Positions 10,948 to 21,471 of a DNA stretch of 26,550 nucleotides are shown here, in pieces; position 1 is the first letter of the stretch; each line of letters starts with the position of its first letter. A program made the position numbers and the translations under genes. Location: NCBI GenBank assembly GCA_025331435.1, contig JAIWNI010000199.1, positions 1 to 26,550 of the forward strand, read 5' to 3'. The notes beneath the pieces were generated by a model. The model was not told the origin of the DNA and did not search any database. It was given only the letters and a program-made list of their open reading frames with translations. Source of the DNA: Choanephora cucurbitarum. Its lineage: Eukaryota > Mucoromycota > Mucoromycetes > Mucorales > Choanephoraceae.

Positions 10948-12231
10948 AATTTAAAGGGGAGGAGGGTATTCAATGTAAGTAGACTATACAAAGAAAAAAA
11001 AAAAGACACCCAAAAAAAACTTTCTGGGTCCACCTATCAAAATTCGAGGGGGGTTGGCGCAAAAGAAAAAAATGATAAACGAGCTTGAAATCCAGACTAT
11101 GCTAAGTCATATTTTTGGACAACTTAAAAAAAAAGCCTCAACTGGAATAAGAGGAAATGCGCATTCTCTTCCTATAACAACAATGCACTAACCTAGTTAT
11201 AAATACGGTTTTAATTTTTTGAAAAACTGCTGAGAGATTCTTTGTTCTCGCATAAAAAAAGAGGTATATGCGTGGTAAAAAAAGATAAAGTATTAAAAGG
11301 TGACATTTGAGCTTAAAGCCCCCCCCCCTTTACATATTTTAAGCTCTGACAAGTTAACCTACTTTTGCCATGTGGGGAGAGGAGGGGGGGTGTTAAAACC
11401 ATATTCCAAAAGTCATTCTTTTTTAGAATGATGTCTATTCTTGAACCAAAGTTCTCATTTTCCTCTTCTTGATTGCCTTTAGTTAAAAAGTTCATTTTTT
11501 CAATATATTAGTTGTGTCTATTCGTGCCGCCTGAACGCAGACATAAACTTCTTTCGTTTCTTTCGTATGTTATATAGATTACTCATCATTCTGTATTAAA
11601 GGCAATTCAGATCAATGGCTGAGAACAAAAATAAAAAAAAGGCGAATTACAGTCATCGTGCCCTTGCTTACTGCTTGAAGGAGAGTTTATCCAGTAGACA
11701 TACAGGCACAATTAAGTCTTTTGTATCAACAAGAGAAAACAGAAAACTAGATATGCTAGCCTTGTAGCATGCTTAAAGTGATTGTCCCTCCAGAAAACAA
11801 GAAACATAATTCGATCTCTAATTTAACTGGTTATTTCATAATGGCCATGAGAGTCCCTCACTAAAGAAATTAGCTGAATCATGTTACACAGAATCAGCTA
11901 TATTTTTTCTAGTACTGCTTCTACTATTCTTCTCCCTTCTTTAACTAAATAAGCAGGGGTTCAATAGGACATTTCATATGAAATATGAGTGAAATAAACT
12001 GTCATGAGCATCAAGATAACTAGACCTTAAAGAAAAAGAAATGGCATGTACAATAGCAAAAAAAAAAAGGCGGAGTACGAATCTGAATGAGCAACACAAT
12101 TGAATGCGAGATTGCTCTTTTTTTTCTCTCTCTCTCTCTTTTCTTTTCTCTCTTTTTCCTGTTTCTTTTTTTTTTCCTTTTACTATATATCTTACAGTCT
12201 ATTCTAAATTCAAAGAAAGAAAATAGTTTAC
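10948..12231. other. Divergent promoter region between the PPR and PP2A B genes
   Basis: No gene is supported. It contains a C10 run (11319-11328), a G-rich stretch (about 11374-11391) and numerous A runs. It presumably carries the promoters of the PPR gene (leftward) and the PP2A B gene (rightward). Confidence 0.5.
12116..12180 (+). promoter_or_regulatory. Pyrimidine-rich tract upstream of the PP2A B gene
   Basis: About 65 bases of almost pure C and T, with a (CT)n core, end 50 bp before the start codon and are followed by a TATATAT sequence (about 12184-12190). Such CT-rich blocks commonly lie near the transcription start of fungal housekeeping genes. That assignment is from general knowledge. 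Confidence 0.45.
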
Positions 12232-14011
12232 ATGTCGGAAGAACACAATTGGAAGTTCGCGCAATGTTTTGGTGATAAAGGTGACTCTGACGATATTACA
12301 GACGGTAAATAGCTAGTTTCGAGAGAAATTAATTACGCAGATAAAAGTAAACTAGCTAAACCTTTTGTCTCTGTTTATTGAAAAATAGCCGATATCATTT
12401 CAACTGTTGAATTTGACCAAACTGGTGACTATCTTGCTACAGGTGACAAAGGCGGACGCGTCGTTTTGTTTGAGAGAAATGAAAGCGTAAAGTAGAGCGA
12501 ATTGTTCGTTAAAAAAGACACTAACATTTGTATAGAAAAAGAATTGTGAATATCGCTTCTACACCGAGTTTCAGTCTCATGAAGCAGAATTTGATTACTT
12601 GAAGAGTTTAGAGATTGAAGAGAAAATAAATAAGATCAAATGGTACAGAAGACAAAACTCGGCTCATTTCTTGCTTTCTACCAATGGTAAGTGAACCAAA
12701 TAAAAGACAGATAAAGATTCACTCACTTCTTTCTTTATCTTTTGGGCTTTAGACAAGACAATCAAACTTTGGAAGGTATTCGATAAGTCATTGAAATTGG
12801 TGTCTGAAAACTCTCACAGCTCTGGTGACAACACTTCATCTATCCGTTTCCCCAAATTGATGCACCATGACACTATTGTTGCTGCTGTTCCCAGAAAAGT
12901 GTATGCTAATGGTAAGGTAGATTGAGCTTGTTGGAATCAACCAACTAAATATTCTGTCTTTAATTCGATAGCTCATACATACCATATCAATTCGATATCT
13001 ATCAACTCGGATCACGAAACTTATATCTCTGCTGATGACTTGAGAATCAACCTTTGGAATTTGGATGTCTCTAACCAAAGTTTCAGTAAGTTCTTTAGAG
13101 CTTTTGTTAAATGTGTTGACACAGATACTGAATGATGGACTATAGACATTGTTGACATCAAGCCTACCAACATGGAAGAATTGACTGAGGTTATTACAGC
13201 AGCTGAATTTCACCCTCAACAGTGTAACGTGTTTATGTACAGTTCAAGCAAGGGTACCATCAAACTGAGTGATATGAGAGAATCTGCGTTATGTGATCGT
13301 CATGCTAAAGGTAAGGGGGACTATAAATGACATAATAGGGCAAAATTCAAATCCTTTTTAATTTCTTGTGTAGTATTTGAGGAAACTGAGGATCCTGCCC
13401 ACCGTTCATTCTTTTCTGAAATCATATCTTCTGTCTCAGATATCAACTTTAGTCATGATGGTCGATACATTCTTTCAAGGGATTACCTCACTTTGAAGAT
13501 TTGGGATATCAACATGGATAATAAGCCTGTGCAGACAATCAACATTCATGATCAACTGAGAGCTCGCTTGTGCGATCTATATGAAAACGATTGTATCTTT
13601 GACAAATTCGAGTGTACTTTTAGTGGTGATGATAGGTAACTATGGCAATATGAATCACATAGCACTTGAGACTGACTAGATTACAGTCATGTGATGACAG
13701 GTTCTTACAACAACACATTCCATTTGTATGACCGTGAGGGCAATACGGATATTACTCTTCAAGCTGATAAGAGTGCTTTCAGATCTAAGCGTCTTGGTGG
13801 CTCAAAGAACAAGATGTCTATGACAAGAAACTCTGCTCTTAATGCTGATAACATGGACTTCAATAAGAAGATATTACACTCCTCATGGCATCCTAAAGAA
13901 AACACGATTGCTATTGCTGCAACCAACAACTTGTTTATTTTCACGTAAGTCAGCATTAGGTCTTTGGTGTTTGTTCACTTATTTAACATTCTTTCTACTA
14001 GCGAGCAATAA
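12232..14011 (+). CDS. PP2A regulatory subunit B (B55/Cdc55 type), WD40 protein
   Basis: Nine exons: 12232-12304, 12389-12486, 12536-12686, 12753-12911, 12972-13085, 13146-13310, 13374-13635, 13687-13944 and 14002-14011. All introns are GT-AG, 49-84 nt, and all junctions keep phase, giving 429 residues, close to the family's ~450. Diagnostic B55 stretches are [58 protein letters not shown] and DLRINLWNL, which belong to a seven-bladed WD40 propeller. The product binds the PP2A scaffold and catalytic subunits and selects substrates, notably in mitotic exit and cell-cycle control. The start gives MSEEHNWKF, the typical N-terminus. The last exon encodes only the end of one codon, two residues and the stop. 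The B55 assignment is firm; the fungal name Cdc55 is by family analogy. Confidence 0.95.
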
Positions 14012-15352
14012 CATCCTTCTTTTAATACTATTATTATTATTCAATCCATGATATACAACTATACACATAACATGCACACACATACACACACACACATCTT
14101 TCCTCAAAAAATATGTAGGCATTTGTACACTTCTTTTTTCTAACTAAAAAAAAACTATTTTTTTTTCCAAAAGTACAAAGGGTCATTTCTAGATTCAGAT
14201 AAACAAAATCTTGGCTTGTTTCAATTAGTTGCAACTTATGTTTACTTATAGAAAGAAGGAGCGCAAGTGTGTTCTCACAAACGTATCAAGAAAAGAGCGG
14301 GAAAATGTCCTTGATTATCATAGTTTGCTTTGTAGATGAGAGTTAATTAAGATTCTTAGCTTGAATTCTCGTCTTAACTTCATATAACTTTACACAATTC
14401 TACAGTATTCAATTTCAAAGAATACTGATACTGTTTGTCCCAAACTTCTATTAACAATATTGCTTAAGAACCTTATTTAATCTAAATGTGCCAGGTATTT
14501 GTCCGTTTTGATTTGATTGTCTCCATTGAAATATTTTGGGAAATGACTGGAGATAGAAATTAACTAATTTAGACTATTATAAACAGCTTTATTGAGGTTA
14601 ATATATATATAGATATGGTAATGGATAGTATTATAGCTTACTTTTTCTTATTCTCTAAGTGATTTGGATATTTCCCAAAGAGAAAAAGAAGTAGCGAATG
14701 GTCATTGATATTTATAAGAGAAGGAAGTAATAAGTGTAACGTAAGAACTTGGTTACAAACAAAAAAAAAGAAAATGGGAACATCTTTCACTATGCATAGC
14801 TGTCGTAATTTATTTTATGCAATCAGATATTTCTTTCTAGAAAACTGAGGTAAGAAGTTTTGCAAGACTATCGCTATAAATCAAAGCCTAGTGTTTGAAC
14901 AGTTTCGGGGGGGGGGGGGGGAGAGGTACACATATAATAGTATATAATAGCTAATGTTTAATTTTACTGCTTATAGAATAAACTTAAGATGGTTTTACTA
15001 ACAATCTTTAGCTGTTCATGTTGAAACCGTACAAAGAAGAGATGTAAAACGAAGCGCAAGTGCTGTAGATATATACACTACGATAGATTGTATCTTTGTC
15101 AAAATTTTTTTTTATTATTGGTTTATTTTCGTGCATAGATTATTTTTTCTCAATTGGCAATTGGTGAGCAAAGATAGGTGATGATATACTAAATAACTAG
15201 AATAATGTATCAGAAATTTCTTTCTGTATAGCATACTTACTGGTCTTTTATTCATTTTTGTTGATGCAGGAAGGAGGGAGGATATGTGAATGGGTTCATT
15301 GTATTAAACAAATTGTTGCTTGGCGAAATATTGCGGCACCAAATGAAGACAA
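14012..15352. other. AT-rich intergenic region after the PP2A B gene
   Basis: The beginning is the presumed 3' UTR of the PP2A B gene, with (AC)n-like sequence at about 14067-14095. There is a G15 run at 14907-14921. No coding region or RNA gene is supported. Confidence 0.45.
14907..14921. repeat. Poly(G) run of 15
   Basis: Fifteen consecutive G followed by AGAGG in an AT-rich intergenic region. Its length makes it prone to copy-number variation and sequencing error. Confidence 0.8.
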
Positions 15353-15673
15353 TCAGAGCATAATTGAGTTTTGTAACAAACAAAAATTAATGTTGTCCAA
15401 TATGTGACAGTAACAGAGTCGATGATCTATTGACCTTGTTGTGTTGTCGCAAAAAGTTGTAAAGTACAAAATGAAGTTACAAACACCTGTTAGGTGGGTT
15501 TCTTTGTGACATGTAACAGTGGTTGTCATCCAATGTTTTGTAACGTCATTTTTAGAGAAAAACAAACAAACACTCTTGATTTCATTTTTTTGAAACGAAT
15601 GTGCTTCATAACCACGTCGTAAAGTAGATAACTCCTTCAATTGAAACAAAAACGATTCATCGGGATCCTTCAA
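15353..15673 (-). other. Open frame of 106 codons, possible remnant, unknown
   Basis: An uninterrupted minus-strand frame that starts with MKDPDESFLFQLKELSTLRR and later becomes rich in Cys, His and Thr. Upstream sequence in other frames (about 15674-15830) also has protein-like composition, so this may be the tail of an eroded gene, perhaps of a mobile element given the repeats nearby. I do not recognise the family. It may equally be a chance frame. Confidence 0.2.
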
Positions 15674-15876
15674 AACATCTCTTAATATCTAAAGCGCAAG
15701 TATGCCCATCTTCTCAATATGTTTTGTTGGCTACAAATAAACGTTGGTTTTGAGGCATTTGCGCATTTTGATTTTCGGAGCTCGTTAGACTCATCAACTT
15801 CGACTTGTAACTCTTCTGATGTGATAGATGCAGTCGATACGGTAATAGTTCAGAGTAATCTGAAATATCCATAAAT

Positions 15877-16012
15877 GATACAATAGTCACTCGAATTAAG
15901 AATGTCTGATTTAAGAGTATGCCTAATATTAAGAGCCATCCTCTAACTTGAAAATTGCCTCAAGCGATACAATAACATTCGATTTAAGAGTATGCTTAAT
16001 ATAAGAGTGCAT
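15877..16012 (+). repeat. Tandem TTAAGAG-type repeats in two clusters
   Basis: Two clusters about 90 bp apart both begin GATACAATA and then carry units of about 16-18 bp around the core TTAAGAGTATGC: CGAATTAAGA, TGATTTAAGAGTATGC and CTAATATTAAGAG in the first; CGATTTAAGAGTATGC and TTAATATAAGAG in the second. Short direct repeats of this kind are found in the ends of some pogo/Tigger-like DNA transposons. That link is an inference, and no matching inverted copy was found in the window. Confidence 0.5.
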
Positions 16013-16732
16013 TTCTCAGAAGTAAAACTATCTGAAATAAAGCGGCAACTGTGTCACTGAGAGGTTATGTGTTGTTGTAGTATGGGTAGCAATAATGGAA
16101 GCAATAGTAGAAGCGGCAGAAGTATAAGAAGATAGAGGTGTTATTGGTTTTGCTTCCATCAGGGAGCTAATAATGACACTTGAAGGTCACTGCTAGACAC
16201 TAAGGCAGGGACGTTGTATTCATACCGTTCGGATCATTTATTTATTCACATTCACCTCTTTTTCGACTTCAGCTTGTTCTTTTAACGACTCTTTCGGCTA
16301 ATCCTCATTCAAGATTGGCACTGACATTCTTTACGGGTAGCTGGTGTATGGGATTTTATACCTTTCGCGACAAAATAGTTTCCAATGTCTATATCTTTCT
16401 CGACTATGAGTTTGATTTCTATGATATTCTTTACTTGTAGAGGGGACTTGTTCAATAGACAGAAAAAAATGAATTTTGTTAATAGCAATAATATCCTGAA
16501 ACTTATGTGGAAGCTCATTTTTCTGTGAGTGGTATGAGATATCTATAATTCTTGTGTGATCTTGATAATGCAATCTATTTGAAATGGTTGTCTTTTGTAC
16601 TCAGTTTGTGTTCACTGTGGCCGGATTGAGCTCAACCATATAGCTGAAATAAGCGAAATATTCTGTACAATTTGCTGCCCGCGTGAACTATCCAAACCAG
16701 GAAAGAATTTACACCACCTCAAAAGAATTCGT
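16013..16732. other. Gene-poor region between repeat blocks
   Basis: Includes a purine-rich stretch of AGC/AGA-like triplets (about 16080-16135) and short minus-strand frames without recognisable motifs. It may be the eroded interior of a mobile element flanking the TTAAGAG repeats, but nothing specific can be assigned. Confidence 0.35.
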
Positions 16733-17145
16733 GTGGTGATCTGAGCACATTTAGTCTCAACAATGGCAATAAGGTTACATAAAAAGACCAAATAAGTCAT
16801 TTCAGATATAACATCAGAATTAAAGTAAAAGATCTAAATCCTTACCAAATAAAGAATCCAATTGAAGTCAGTAAAGTTCACACTAAAGAACTAGACTAAA
16901 GAGATAGCATCACACCATTCAGTAACATAAGTTCCCAGGACAAGGAATGATGAAGTCAATTAAAGTCACAAGTAAAGAAGTACACTAATTTAGTACAAAA
17001 TCTCCAATATGTGATTACATCAAAGTCTTTATTGAAAACATATAAATAATTGCTGAATTTGTATCTATGTAAAGATCATCTATCTTTTAGAATAATGAAC
17101 AGAGTATAAACCGTCTCGTTGTACTTCTTACTGTCTCTCTACCTT
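16733..17145 (+). repeat. Diverged direct repeat, copy 1 (LTR-like or promoter-like)
   Basis: Begins GTGGTGATCTGAGCACAT and runs parallel to a second copy 525 bp downstream for at least 410 bp. Conserved blocks include CTCAACAATG, CAATAAGGTTACAT, CTAAATCCTTAC and, near the end, TATAAACCGTCTCGTTGTAC. A TATA-like sequence (TATAAATAAT) lies at about 17040. The copies differ by many substitutions and small indels, so the duplication is old. The lack of coding sequence and the TATA-like box suggest an LTR or the leader of a mobile element. Confidence 0.7.
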
Positions 17146-17257
17146 TTCTACTTTTCATAAATTCCACTTATCAAAACATCACAATTCGTATACAAAACAA
17201 AAGCAGTTTTTGTAACATGCAGTTCAAAATCCTTTTCTAAACAATAAATGAAGCGTT

Positions 17258-17667
17258 GTGTTGATCCGAGCACATTCAGTCTCAACAATGACAATAAGGT
17301 TACATGAAACACCCAAATAAGTCGTTTCAGATGTAGCATCAGAAATAAAGTAGAAGGTCTAAATCCTTACTAAGTAAAGAATTCGATTAAAATTGACAAA
17401 AAACTTACTAAAGAATTGGATTAAAGAGATAGTGTCACATCACTCATTAACGTAAGTTCTTAGTACAAGGATTGATGATATCCATTAAAGTCGCAAGTAA
17501 AGCAGTACTCTAATTTAGTAAAAATATGTCAGATGATAATGCATCAAAATCCTTAATAAAAGATATAGATAATCAATGTCATTGTACCTATGTAAACTTC
17601 GTTTATCTTTTCAATTATTAAGCGAGTGTAAACCATCTCGTTATACTTCTTACTGCCGCTCTATCCT
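17258..17667 (+). repeat. Diverged direct repeat, copy 2 (LTR-like or promoter-like)
   Basis: Begins GTGTTGATCCGAGCACAT and matches copy 1 along its length with offsets of 525 to 522 bp. It ends near TGTAAACCATCTCGTTATAC and may extend weakly to about 17707. The decayed tyrosine recombinase frame begins only about 50 bp further on, so this copy could be the promoter/leader of that element. Confidence 0.7.
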
Positions 17668-17720
17668 CACATCTTCCATCTTTCTTCTCTATCTCAAAAT
17701 ATCACTCCTACCAACCTTAG

Positions 17721-18600
17721 CTAAGAATCTGGACACATCACCTTTCTCATGAGGTGTTCAACGGACAGCGTCAATGTCTATCATTTACCGCCGCCGATGT
17801 TACAAGCTTCCTCTCATTCATTCATCGCAATTGTCACCTTGCACTTACCACCATCAAGCTATGAGAAGCATCAGTTACACAAACTCACCCACAGCCTACT
17901 ATATTGAGCCAAGATGTCGTAATAGGCACCTTGACTCAGACACATTTGACTAGGGCAGCACCAGTGGAACTAAATCACGAAGAAGTTGACATTGTGCCAA
18001 CTATACACTATACTTCGGCTATCGCTTCACCATAATGGTAACACTTAGTGTTCTCCAAATCAAAGCGAATTTCCTTTAGCAATAGCCGCCTTTCTACGAT
18101 CATCTGATCTTCACCGAGTTGCAAATCCTTTATCTCGTTTCTATCTATCTACCACCATAAATTCAAGTTATTAAGACTTAAAAAAGACCATAAGAGCCGA
18201 AATATTATCAAGATTTGCCAGGTATTTATGGGCAACATTGCTAGTGTCTGCCCTATTCTGCCCATCCAAGCTCTCTTAAATCGTCTTGTCTTCACCTTTA
18301 CCACTTCTTGTTTCGAACAATGACTTCTCAGCTCTTGTCAACCAACTAAAACCATCAAACTGTTCACTATTCATAGCTATCTTCGTAAATCGATCAAACA
18401 TTCTACCAATCACGCCATACCCATCAGATCACTTACCTCTACCATCGCTCACCAACAAGACATTGTCATACATGACATCGTAACATAAGGAATTGATCCT
18501 TGAAACCATTTTGACACATACTATCGCTTGGATATCATAAGTGAGGTCGATATCACCAACGCCATTCTATCACTACAGCCACCGTTTTTCTCTACAATTA
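17721..18600 (+). pseudogene. Decayed tyrosine recombinase (Crypton- or DIRS/Ngaro-like)
   Basis: From 17721 one frame reads about 100 codons with a single stop. It includes SFTAADVTSFLSFIHRNCHL followed by ALTTIK, which looks like the helical core-binding domain of tyrosine recombinases. In a second frame LAIAAFLRSSDLHRV (18076-18120) matches the box I arginine region (family form FLRPSDL), with the Arg codon at 18097. Back in the first frame from 18246, VCPILPIQALL is followed by IPIRSLTSTIAHQQ (second catalytic Arg at 18426). NHFDTYYR (18504-18527) then resembles the TF..HY.R nucleophile motif, with the candidate catalytic Tyr at 18522. The histidine of HxxR is not evident. Several stops and at least two frameshifts make it a pseudogene. 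Such recombinases mobilise Cryptons (DNA) and DIRS/Ngaro retroelements. No RT was seen beside it, which favours a Crypton, but the class is not settled. Confidence 0.75.
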
Positions 18601-19106
18601 CCTAACAAACATCAAAGCTTTGATGAAGTCTTTTATAGTGTTTCTAAGGGTTATCTCTAGTTCGAATCTGTTGTATGAATGGGCGCTTCATCAGAAGCAA
18701 TACCAAAAAAGCCATTAAAGTATAAATAACACTCAACAAAGTTCTTTAAGAAAATACCAAGCGATCTTTCTTTAGCTAAACAGGATATGCTTCTAATCAC
18801 AATCTTTGATTTGGTGGTGAGAAAAGACTTGGTCCATGATACACAATATCTGATCTTCAATCACATCTTGTATTATATATCTCTAAGCAGTGGTTTATAG
18901 TAGGCCAACTTTATAACTCTTGCATTGCTACACAAACAAAATAACTTCAGTGTTCCTTTTAGTTCAAGCAAGACCTTAGGTAACATCACTTTCATATAAA
19001 ATGCATGACATCTTGAATTCAAGATTTATACTAAATCGTCTGCCCAAATACAGTACTACCCTGCAGTAACGGAATTCAGTATGGATGCAGAGTTCTCCAT
19101 TGTTGC
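18601..19106. other. AT-rich region between recombinase fossil and LTR element
   Basis: No gene is supported. A short minus-strand frame (18657-18860) has no recognisable motif. The right edge is the target flank of the LTR retrotransposon and could include 5' sequence of the LINE-like element continued at 24087, if the LTR element inserted into it. Confidence 0.35.
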
Positions 19107-19270
19107 TGTTGTATTTGTCTTTTGAATAGGGTTTTGTAACTTAGCAAGTTAAGTGAGACAAATTATAGGCCTTTATTAAGGTGAAGAGAAAAAGTGTCAG
19201 ACACGATAAAAAACTCTTCTTAACCAGATCGGTATTTAAATTATATAAATGAGCTGTGGTGAATACCACA
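19107..19270 (-). repeat. 3' LTR of the chromovirus element
   Basis: 164 bp with TG...CA ends, in element orientation beginning TGTGGTATTC and ending ACAACA. Within it are a TATA-like box (TATATAA on the element strand, about 19243-19249), a perfect GTGTC-T-GACAC palindrome and an AATAAAG polyadenylation-type signal (about 19171-19177). It differs from the other LTR only at 19185 (A versus G at 24001). Confidence 0.95.
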
Positions 19271-19282
19271 TTACTCCCCTCC
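19271..19282 (-). other. Polypurine tract
   Basis: On the element strand GGAGGGGAGTAA directly precedes the 3' LTR. This is the expected position and composition of the primer for plus-strand DNA synthesis. Confidence 0.8.
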
Positions 19283-19311
19283 AGACTCTTTATGCATTGT
19301 GCAAAGACGTC

Positions 19312-19460
19312 TTATTTGGATTTCCGTTTCTTTGTTCCGAAACTGTTTGTAGCATTATTTTTCTTTTTCCAGAAAACTGCTTTTAGGTTGACCGTATGCT
19401 CCGCATACTTTCTAGGTCTGCCCCTTTTGCCTTGTGACTTCTTTGTCACTGTGTTGCTGA
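19312..19460 (-). pseudogene. Out-of-frame AT-hook tail of the integrase
   Basis: In a frame different from the integrase/chromodomain there is KRGRPRK, a classic AT-hook core, then a strongly basic tail ending TKKRKSK and a stop 30 nt before the polypurine tract. Pol frames of LTR elements usually end just there. The integrase frame itself ends earlier at 19412 with a composition unlike the basic tail. I infer that a frameshift around 19440-19460 separated the chromodomain from its original AT-hook C-terminus. Confidence 0.5.
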
Positions 19461-20686
19461 TTGACACTAGGCTCCATACTGTTCCAGTATTCTTGAATAA
19501 TTCCTTGTGAGTAAAAGTCTTCCGCTTTAACCCATTGGTTGAAGGAATCTTCCATGTTTTTCCATTTAACAAAATAAACATATTTGTTGGTTTCCTCGTC
19601 TAAGTAATGACCTAAGATAGCTTCCACTTCTTTGGTGCTTTCTGGATCCAGTGTGTGATCACTTATGACGGGTTTCAACTGAGATATAGTATAACTACTA
19701 GCTAGATTTTCGCCCGTAGTATCTTTAAGTACATATGTGCCCTGTTGTGTTTTCCTCACAATAGTGTATGGCCCTTCGTAAATTGGGTCCATTTTTGCTC
19801 TGAAGTTAGTTGGTATCCTTATCCTAACTAGACTGTTCACAGGAAGGCTTCTCTGTAAATGCGTTTTGTCAAAGTTTCCCTTTTGTTTTTCCACCGCACG
19901 CGTAGTCCTTTCTTCAATAGCCGGAAACACTACATCTTGCAATTGCCTGATTCTTTGATCAACTTGCTCCTTTGTCAAAGGTGTAGTTGTACCTGTTTCC
20001 TCGTTGTAATTCTTAAAGTCATTCAATTTCCTTCCAAACATAACGTTGAAAGGGGGTGTATTCAACCTTTTTGATACTTTGTTGTTGAGCGCCAATTGCA
20101 CGGAGTAGATGAATAGATCCCATTCACCTGTGACACCCTCCACTACCTTTTTTAAGGCATTCATCGCTGTGCCTACAGTTCTTTCTGCAGCACCATTAGC
20201 TTGTGGATAATAGGGGGTAATCAAGCGATGATCAAAGCCAGCCGATTTTCTAAATCTTTCCATGACTTGATTAGCAAATACTTTGCCATTGTCTGATTGG
20301 ACTATTCTAGGTATCCCAAAGTCGCAAAATACAGGTATCAGAGCTTTTACCACAGCTTCCGCTGTTTTGTTCGGTATAGGTCTTAGGATGACAAATCTTG
20401 AGCATATATCTATCATGACCAACATGTACCTGTTGTTCCTTTCCGTCAATGGTAGAGGTCCCGCTAAGTCTATCGCCCAATGATCTCCAGGTAAGGATGA
20501 CCTGACCGGTCTATGAGGGTTATAACCTGTTTTTACAATGTTGAACTTTTGACATTGGGAACACTTTTTAGCAACCGCTAGTGCTTGTTCCATTAATCTA
20601 GGCCAATGCATTCCATTGTTGTGTATCGCTTTTACCATGGCCTCTGCTCCAAAGTGCCCGAAGAGATGCGCTTTCTCTAAAATCAT
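19412..20686 (-). pseudogene. Integrase with chromodomain (pol 3' part)
   Basis: A 424-codon open part of a larger pol. Counted from the Met at 20686, the zinc-binding HHCC module is H7, H11, C42 and C45 (HLFGH ... CSQC). The catalytic triad is D73 (WAIDLAG), D132 (VQSDNG) and E168 (ANGAAE), with spacing D-58-D-35-E as expected. A C-terminal chromodomain (about residues 345-395, with YVYFVKWKNMEDSFNQW) would read histone marks to guide insertion into heterochromatin. The Met is probably not a true start: the upstream RNase H frame ends in a stop overlapping it (ATGA), so a frameshift near 20686-20760 separates the two. Catalytic residues are intact, but the fragment lacks its natural upstream pol and its AT-hook tail. 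Confidence 0.9.
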
Positions 20687-21471
20687 CCTGCTTTTTCTCC
20701 TCCGTCGGAGGTTCTAGCATGTTTTCCGCTAAGTAAGCTGATGGTAGCTTTTGTGTTAGCTCTGTCAATCTTTCTCATGACATATTGTGAGGAGTGAAAC
20801 TTATTCACATTACCCTCCCCCAGTTCTTTTTTACTATGAAAAAGACGGGATAAACTGTCAGGTAGAACATTATCAATACCTGGTAAATGTACCACCGTAA
20901 AAGTGTAGTTGAAGATCGTATCAAACCAGTTGGTTAACATGGCGTTCAGATCTTTTTGTGTATGTATAAAGACCAGAGCTTTGTGATCAGTACGTAGTAT
21001 AAAATGACGCCCCCACAGATACGTGTGGAATTTCTGCAGTGCAAAAACAATGGCTAGCAGCTCCCGCTTGGTAGTACCATAATTTCGTTCCGACTTCGTC
21101 AAAGAACGTGCCATAAAGCCGATGTACTGAGGCTTCTTCATCGAAGATTCCTGCTGATATAAAACAGCCCCAATGCCTACATCCGAAGCATCTGTTGCGA
21201 CCTGGAAAGGTAAATCCAAGTTAGGTGGTTGCAATATCGGTGCATGAAGCAGAGCTTGCTTCAGGTTGTGAAAAGCTTGATCATGCTTCTCTGTCCATAA
21301 GGAGCCGAGATTGCTAGCATGATTACGCAAGCCATCCAGCTTCGCTGTTAATATGGATATCTTAGGAACGTTTTCTCTAAAATAATTGACCAATCCCAGG
21401 AAACGTTGTATATCCTTGCCAGTACGTGGTGTGGGCCACTCCATAGTATTGGCAACTTTTCTAGGATCTAA
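20683..21471 (-). pseudogene. RNase H and connection domain (pol fragment)
   Basis: Same frame as the preceding reverse transcriptase fragment, separated by a single in-frame TAA at 21472. It begins with the RT thumb region (RTGKDIQRFLGLVNYFRENV) and then the RNase H fold. Counted from the Met at 21444, the catalytic acidic residues are D85 (ATDAS), E128 (TKREL) and D153 (RTDHKAL). It removes the RNA template during reverse transcription. The frame ends at 20683-20685, overlapping the integrase fragment in another frame. Confidence 0.9.

Noticed and set aside
12087..12275. 62-codon frame rich in Phe, Leu and Ser
   Set aside because: Translation of the pyrimidine-rich tract; the PP2A B start at 12232 lies in another frame.
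18286..18483. 65-codon frame inside the recombinase fossil
   Set aside because: The neighbouring frame carries the recombinase motifs; this one has none.
18655..18680. GTTCGAATC-like sequence suggestive of a tRNA T-arm
   Set aside because: No matching D-arm, anticodon stem or acceptor stem around it.
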